Positions 60,140 to 64,000 of a stretch of DNA of 64,000 nt are shown here, one piece after another. The notes under the pieces are model-generated. The model ran no database searches. It saw nothing but the letters and a program-made list of their open reading frames with translations, and was not told where the DNA came from. Both the position numbers and the translations under genes were made by a program. The DNA lies in the NCBI RefSeq assembly GCF_037404875.1, contig NZ_JBBELO010000034.1:62001-126000 (forward strand), in the 5' to 3' direction. This DNA is from Orlajensenia sp037404875 (GTDB lineage Bacteria > Actinomycetota > Actinomycetes > Actinomycetales > Microbacteriaceae). Position 1 is the stretch's first letter, and each line of letters starts with the position of its first letter.

Positions 60140-61216
60140 TCAGCGTGCCCCGGCGGTCTGCCGCGCGATGGCCGTCACGAACGTGTCGATGTCGGCCTCG
60201 GTGGTGTCGAAGCCGCACATCCAGCGCACCTCGTTCTTCGCTGCATCCCAGTCGTAGAACCGGAACTGCTCGCGCAGGCGGTCGGCCACGCCGTCGGGAA
60301 GCACCGCGAACACGCCGTTGGCCTGGGTGGGATGCGAGAACGAGACGCCGTGGATGGAGCCGTCGGCCAGGCCCGACTCGATCGAGGACCGCAGCCGCGC
60401 GGCCATGGCGTTGGCATTGCGGGCGTTGCGCAGCCACAGGTCGCCCTCGAGCAACGCGATCAGCTGGGCCGAGATGAAGCGCATCTTCGAGGCCAGCTGC
60501 ATGTTCATCTTGCGCAGGTAGAGCAGGCCCTCGGCGGCCGTCGGCTGCAGCACCACGATGGCCTCGCCGAACATGAGGCCGTTCTTGGTGCCGCCGAAGC
60601 TCACCACGTCGACGCCGACGTCGCTCGTGAATGCGCGGAAGTCCACGCCGAGCGCGGCTGCGGCGTTCGAGAGGCGGGCGCCGTCGACGTGCAGCTTCAT
60701 GCCATTGCCGTGGGCGAACTCGGCGATCGCGCCGATCTCGTCGGGCGTGTAGAGCGTGCCGAGTTCGGTGGACTGCGTGATCGAGACGGCGAGCGGCTGC
60801 GCCCGGTGCTCGTCGCCCCAACCCCAGGCCTGCGTGGCGATGAGCTCGGGCGTGAGCTTGCCGTCGGGGGTGTCGACCGTGAGCAGCTTGATGCCGCCGA
60901 TGCGCTCGGGTGCGCCGTTCTCATCGGTGTTGATGTGCGCGGTGCTCGCCGTCACGACGCCGCCCCACCGCGGCAGCATCGACTGCAGCGCGGTCACGTT
61001 GGCTCCCGTGCCGTTGAAGACCGGGAAGGCGTGCACGCCGTCGCCGAAGTGCTCGGCGAAGACCTGCTGCAGCCGCGCCGTGTACGCGTCTTCGCCGTAC
61101 GAGATCTGGTGCCCGCCGTTCGCCGCCGCCAGTGCCTCGATGATCTCGGAGTGCACTCCGGAGTAGTTGTCGGAGGCGAAGCCGCGGATTTCGGGGTCAT
61201 GAAGCATCTGGGTCAC
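60140..61216 (-). CDS. Low-specificity L-threonine aldolase family (PLP-dependent)
   Basis: Protein of 358 aa. FASDNYSGVHSEIIEALAAA, YGEDAYTARLQQVFAE, PVFNGTGANVTALQ, KLHVDGARLSNAAAAL and SFGGTKNGLMFGEA (PLP-binding Lys) are all threonine-aldolase/beta-eliminating lyase motifs. It splits L-threonine or allo-threonine to glycine and acetaldehyde. GTG 61216 is chosen because CAGGAT ends 6 nt upstream and similarity starts there; a further 50 codons are open but overlap the divergent promoter. Confidence 0.9.
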   Translation of the reverse strand: MTQMLHDPEIRGFASDNYSGVHSEIIEALAAANGGHQISYGEDAYTARLQQVFAEHFGDGVHAFPVFNGTGANVTALQSMLPRWGGVVTASTAHINTDENGAPERIGGIKLLTVDTPDGKLTPELIATQAWGWGDEHRAQPLAVSITQSTELGTLYTPDEIGAIAEFAHGNGMKLHVDGARLSNAAAALGVDFRAFTSDVGVDVVSFGGTKNGLMFGEAIVVLQPTAAEGLLYLRKMNMQLASKMRFISAQLIALLEGDLWLRNARNANAMAARLRSSIESGLADGSIHGVSFSHPTQANGVFAVLPDGVADRLREQFRFYDWDAAKNEVRWMCGFDTTEADIDTFVTAIARQTAGAR

Positions 61217-61222
61217 CGAACC

Positions 61223-61228
61223 ATCCTG
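61223..61228 (-). promoter_or_regulatory. -10 box CAGGAT, leaderless start of the aldolase gene
   Basis: On the minus strand CAGGAT is followed by GGTTCG and GTG at 61216. Confidence 0.45.
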
Positions 61229-61298
61229 CCACCGACGGCGAGACGCCCAGCCCGGCCTCAGCGGTGAGCGTCCCACCAACCGCACACCGCGGCATGGG

Positions 61299-61304
61299 TA
61301 GGGT
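61299..61304 (+). promoter_or_regulatory. -10 box TAGGGT, leaderless start of the tetR-family gene
   Basis: TAGGGT is followed by GAGCAC and ATG at 61311. Confidence 0.6.
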
Positions 61305-61310
61305 GAGCAC

Positions 61311-61952
61311 ATGCCGACGGATGCCGCATCCCGCCGCCGCGGACGACCCGAGACGGCCCTCGCCATCGAGCGCGCCGCCGTCGACCTCGTGCTCGCACAG
61401 GGCTACGAGAACGTCACCGTCGACATGATCTGCGAGGCCGCCAGCGTCTCGCAGCGCACGTTCTTCAACTATTTCAAGACGAAGGATGCCGCCCTGCTCG
61501 GGTCGGCCGCGCCGTCGGTCGACGAGGAGCGCGCTGAGCGGTTCGTGCTCTCGACCGGGCCGATCCTCGCCGAGGCGGTCGGCCTCGTGCGCATCGATCC
61601 CGCGATGATCGCCATGACCGAGCCGTTATTCGGCGACCGCATCCGGGCGATCGCGTCGCATCCCGAACTGCTCGCTCGCCAGATGGAGCGCTTCGCCGCG
61701 ATCGAGACCGAGTTGCGCGTCATCATCCGTCGCCGTCTGGAGCGCGAGGTGACGGATGCCGGCCGAGGCGACGAGCCCGGCTCCCGTGATGCCGACCTCG
61801 ATGCCGAGGCCGAGGTCACGACTCAACTGCTCGGCGGCCTGCTGCGCTTCGTCGGGCAGAACCTGGCCCGGGCCATGGAGGCCGGTGCGCCGCCGCCATC
61901 GGACGACGAGCTCACGCGACTGCTCGCCTCCGTGCTGCCGAAACTCACCTGA
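61311..61952 (+). CDS. TetR-family transcriptional regulator
   Basis: Protein of 213 aa. HTH region VTVDMICEAASVSQRTFFNYF (about residues 40-60), with FFNYFKTKDAALLG as the helix 3-4 signature. The ligand domain is not assignable. It converges with the NatAB-like ABC transporter genes; TetR regulators next to such drug-exporter-like ABC systems often control them, but here no shared promoter is visible. Confidence 0.88.
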   Translation: MPTDAASRRRGRPETALAIERAAVDLVLAQGYENVTVDMICEAASVSQRTFFNYFKTKDAALLGSAAPSVDEERAERFVLSTGPILAEAVGLVRIDPAMIAMTEPLFGDRIRAIASHPELLARQMERFAAIETELRVIIRRRLEREVTDAGRGDEPGSRDADLDAEAEVTTQLLGGLLRFVGQNLARAMEAGAPPPSDDELTRLLASVLPKLT

Positions 61953-61987
61953 GCGGATGCGGCGCGCGCCTCATGCGCCGCCGCCCC

Positions 61988-63094
61988 TCAGCCGGCGAGC
62001 GCCTCCGAGATCTTCACCCGGCGCCCCATCTTCAGCAGCGACCCAGCGTAGATGCGCTCGCCGATCCAGAGCACGACGGCGGTCGTCGCGAGCAGGATGC
62101 CGAGCGAGAGCAGCGGTTCCCACCACTGCGCCTGGCCGAGGAAGACGCGCATCGGCATGCCGACCGTGGCCGAGAACGGCACATAGCTCATGACGGCGAG
62201 CACCACGGGGTTGTCGCCCCAGATGATGACCGCCAGGTAGGGGATCATGACGAGCAGTGTGATGGGCGAGGTGACCGAGCCCACATCCTCGGCCCGGGAG
62301 ACGAGCGAGGCGGCCGCGGCGAACAGTGCGGCGAGCATCACGAAGCCGAACACGAAGAAGACGACGAACCACACCACGGAGGGACCGAGTCCCGCCACCA
62401 CGATCTTCTGGCCGGTCACCAGCAGCGCCGTGAGTGCGACGACCGCGATGGCGACGATCTGCAGGAAGGCGAGCAGGCTGTTGCCGAGCACCTTGCCGGC
62501 CAGCAGTGCGCGCACCGGGATGGCCGAGAGCAGCAGTTCCACGATGCGGGTCTGCTTCTCTTCGACGACGCTCTGGGCGATCATCGAGCCGAAGGTGATG
62601 GCCGACATGAAGAAGACCAGTCCGAAGCCCAGGGCGACGAAATACCGCAGCAACGGGTTGGGGGCGTTCGGGTCGAGCAGTTCCACGTGGGGGGACTGGC
62701 TGATCGCGTTGACGACGCCGTTGGGAACCGTGTCGTAGCCGAGCACCGTGAGTCCGAGCGGGTTCGCCGCGGTGGCGTCGGAGGCGACGATGATCGCGTC
62801 GATGTCGCCGGCCCGCAGCATCCTCTCGGCCTGCTCGCGCCCCGACACGTCGACCATCTTCAGGCCGGTGCCCTGGATGCCGTCGGCCGCGATGCCGAGG
62901 GCGGCGACCTTCGGTGTCGACGACGGCGCGGCGCTCGCGAGCGTGCCGATGACGATGGAGGCCAGCACCGCGAGCAGCAGCAGCCCCGTCGAGATGAGGA
63001 AGGCCTTGCTGCGCAACCGCATCGTGACCTCGCGACCGGTCACGAGGGCGACGCTCGAGCGCAGGGTGGGGGTGACGACGTCGGCGGTGCTCAC
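61988..63094 (-). CDS. ABC-2 type exporter permease (NatB-like)
   Basis: Protein of 368 aa. One N-terminal membrane helix (about 30-50), a large extracellular loop (about 50-165), then five more helices: GFGLVFFMSAITFGSMIAQ, then VVEEKQTRIVELLLSAIPVR (the ABC-2 coupling motif). This is the NatB/DUF3533-like layout of Na+ or drug exporters. GTG 63094 overlaps the stop of the ATPase gene (GTGA), so the two are coupled. Confidence 0.88.
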   Translation of the reverse strand: MSTADVVTPTLRSSVALVTGREVTMRLRSKAFLISTGLLLLAVLASIVIGTLASAAPSSTPKVAALGIAADGIQGTGLKMVDVSGREQAERMLRAGDIDAIIVASDATAANPLGLTVLGYDTVPNGVVNAISQSPHVELLDPNAPNPLLRYFVALGFGLVFFMSAITFGSMIAQSVVEEKQTRIVELLLSAIPVRALLAGKVLGNSLLAFLQIVAIAVVALTALLVTGQKIVVAGLGPSVVWFVVFFVFGFVMLAALFAAAASLVSRAEDVGSVTSPITLLVMIPYLAVIIWGDNPVVLAVMSYVPFSATVGMPMRVFLGQAQWWEPLLSLGILLATTAVVLWIGERIYAGSLLKMGRRVKISEALAG

Positions 63095-63975
63095 TGCACG
63101 ACCTCCTTGAAGATCTGGGCGAGGCTCACATGCCGGCGGGCGAAGCTCTGCACGGCACCGTGCTCGATGGCCTCGCGCAGCACCTGCTGGCGCACGGCAT
63201 CCGTATCGGCGTCGAAGAGCGCCCAGCCGCCTTCCATCGACAGCACCTGGACGCCGGGCACGCTGCGCAGCCACTGCACGTCGCCCGCGAGCCGGAGTTC
63301 GTAGCTCACCGGAGCGTGGGTGTCGCGCAGGTGCTCGCGGTCGCCCGCGGCACGGATGCGGCCTTCGGAGATGATGACGAGGTCGTCGCACAGTCGCTCG
63401 ACGATGTCGAGTTGGTGCGAGCTGAACAGTACCGGCGCGCCCCTGCCGGCGTAGTCGGAGAGCACCCCCTGCACCGTCTCGACCGCCATCGGGTCGAGGC
63501 CCGAGAAGGGCTCGTCGAGCACGAGCACTTCAGGCCGGTGCACGAGGGCTGCGGCGATCTGCGCGCGTTGCTGGTTGCCGAGCGACAGGCTCTCGACCGT
63601 GTCGTTCAGGCGCTCGCCGAGGCCGAGTCGCTGCAGCAGCTCTGTCGCGTTGCGCGTTGCAGCAGCCGTCGACCAGCCGTGCAGCCGGGCGAAGTACACG
63701 ATCTGCTCGAGCACGCGCATCTTCGGGTACAGGCCGCGCTCCTCCGGCATGTATCCGAAGCGCCGCCGGTTCACTGCGGTCACGTCGGCGCCGTTGAGGC
63801 TCACCGTTCCCCCATCGGCGGCGAGCACGCCCAGGATGATGCGCATCGCCGTGGTCTTGCCGGCGCCATTGGCCCCGACGAACCCCGTCATGCGGCCCTC
63901 GCCGACGGTGAAACTCACGTCGTCGAGGGCGAGACGTTCGCCGTAGCGCTTGGTGACGTGGTGGAGTTCGAGCAC
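63091..63975 (-). CDS. ABC transporter ATP-binding protein (NatA-like)
   Basis: Protein of 294 aa. Walker A GANGAGKT, signature LSLGNQQRAQ, Walker B VLVLDEPFSGLD and the H-loop SSHQLDIVERL are intact. The C-terminal 75 residues follow the pattern of NatA/DUF4162 extensions. It powers the following permease. The GTG start has TAGCGT 6 nt upstream. Confidence 0.93.
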   Translation of the reverse strand: MLELHHVTKRYGERLALDDVSFTVGEGRMTGFVGANGAGKTTAMRIILGVLAADGGTVSLNGADVTAVNRRRFGYMPEERGLYPKMRVLEQIVYFARLHGWSTAAATRNATELLQRLGLGERLNDTVESLSLGNQQRAQIAAALVHRPEVLVLDEPFSGLDPMAVETVQGVLSDYAGRGAPVLFSSHQLDIVERLCDDLVIISEGRIRAAGDREHLRDTHAPVSYELRLAGDVQWLRSVPGVQVLSMEGGWALFDADTDAVRQQVLREAIEHGAVQSFARRHVSLAQIFKEVVQ

Positions 63976-63981
63976 ATGACA

Positions 63982-63987
63982 ACGCTA
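63982..63987 (-). promoter_or_regulatory. -10 box TAGCGT, leaderless start of the ABC exporter operon
   Basis: On the minus strand TAGCGT is followed by TGTCAT and GTG at 63975. The last 13 bases of the window beyond it hold nothing recognisable. Confidence 0.6.
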
Positions 63988-64000
63988 TTAGGAGCGGGGT

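Overview
The window is high-GC, densely coded actinobacterial chromosome. Family-level cues point to Microbacteriaceae or a close relative, although there is no rRNA here to prove it. The cues are an HspR-controlled dnaK operon, a Mycobacterium-type dCTP deaminase, a clpS/DUF2017 pair, a deazaflavin (F420-type) oxidoreductase, LAXTG-type sortase signals, many GTG starts and many apparently leaderless genes. No phage, plasmid, insertion sequence or CRISPR array is visible. It reads as ordinary chromosome with one catabolic locus and several small self-regulated modules.

Layout. 1-5.7 kb holds two helicases (PIF1-like, and RecQ-like with a phosphoribosyltransferase-like tail), a lipoprotein resembling a serine hydrolase that has lost its catalytic residues, and a crotonase. 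5.8-12.4 kb holds an LCP-family cell-wall enzyme, a CDF metal exporter, a haem-oxygenase-like di-iron protein translationally coupled to a CDGSH Fe-S protein, an ArsB/SLC13-type permease and a YihY protein. 12.5-14.7 kb holds a sortase-type adhesin, followed by tRNA-Gly(CCC). 15.0-25.7 kb is a galactoside/arabinogalactan locus. It has a GH42 beta-galactosidase, two ABC permeases, a sugar-binding lipoprotein, a GH36 alpha-galactosidase and a secreted GH43 enzyme, all read leftwards from one promoter flanked by two identical LacI-type operators, with the lacI-family gene divergent. No ABC ATPase is encoded there, so a shared MsiK-like ATPase elsewhere is probably used.

25.7-35.8 kb holds small regulated modules: an SDR-MarR-NmrA operon, a TetR/DUF2316 divergent pair with twin operators, two MFS transporters, a second YidC with DUF6412, dcd and dps. 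35.9-38.8 kb has two tandem LAATG-anchored beta-propeller proteins. 38.8-40.7 kb has a RIO kinase preceded by a possible leader peptide, and a ribokinase.

40.7-54.6 kb is the protein-quality-control region: dnaK-grpE-dnaJ-hspR, clpS and an N-domain-less clpB. Three HAIR operators mark an HspR circuit in which the repressor and its targets lie within 14 kb. 54.7-64 kb holds DUF6325/SHOCT, a zinc dehydrogenase, UPF0303, gamma-glutamyltransferase, nitroreductase, threonine aldolase, a TetR regulator and a NatAB-like ABC exporter.

Three signals run across the window. First, twelve or more genes have a TANNNT-like -10 box ending 6-7 nt before the start codon, the signature of leaderless transcription. 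Second, the hexamer GGATGC/GCATCC is strongly over-represented and seems to bend codon choice. Third, two intergenic clusters contain a palindromic CCTGAGCCTGTCGAAGGG-type repeat. No single new defence-like system was found. The most interesting candidates are the pseudo-enzyme lipoprotein, the RIO-kinase leader, the di-iron/CDGSH couple and the hexamer bias.
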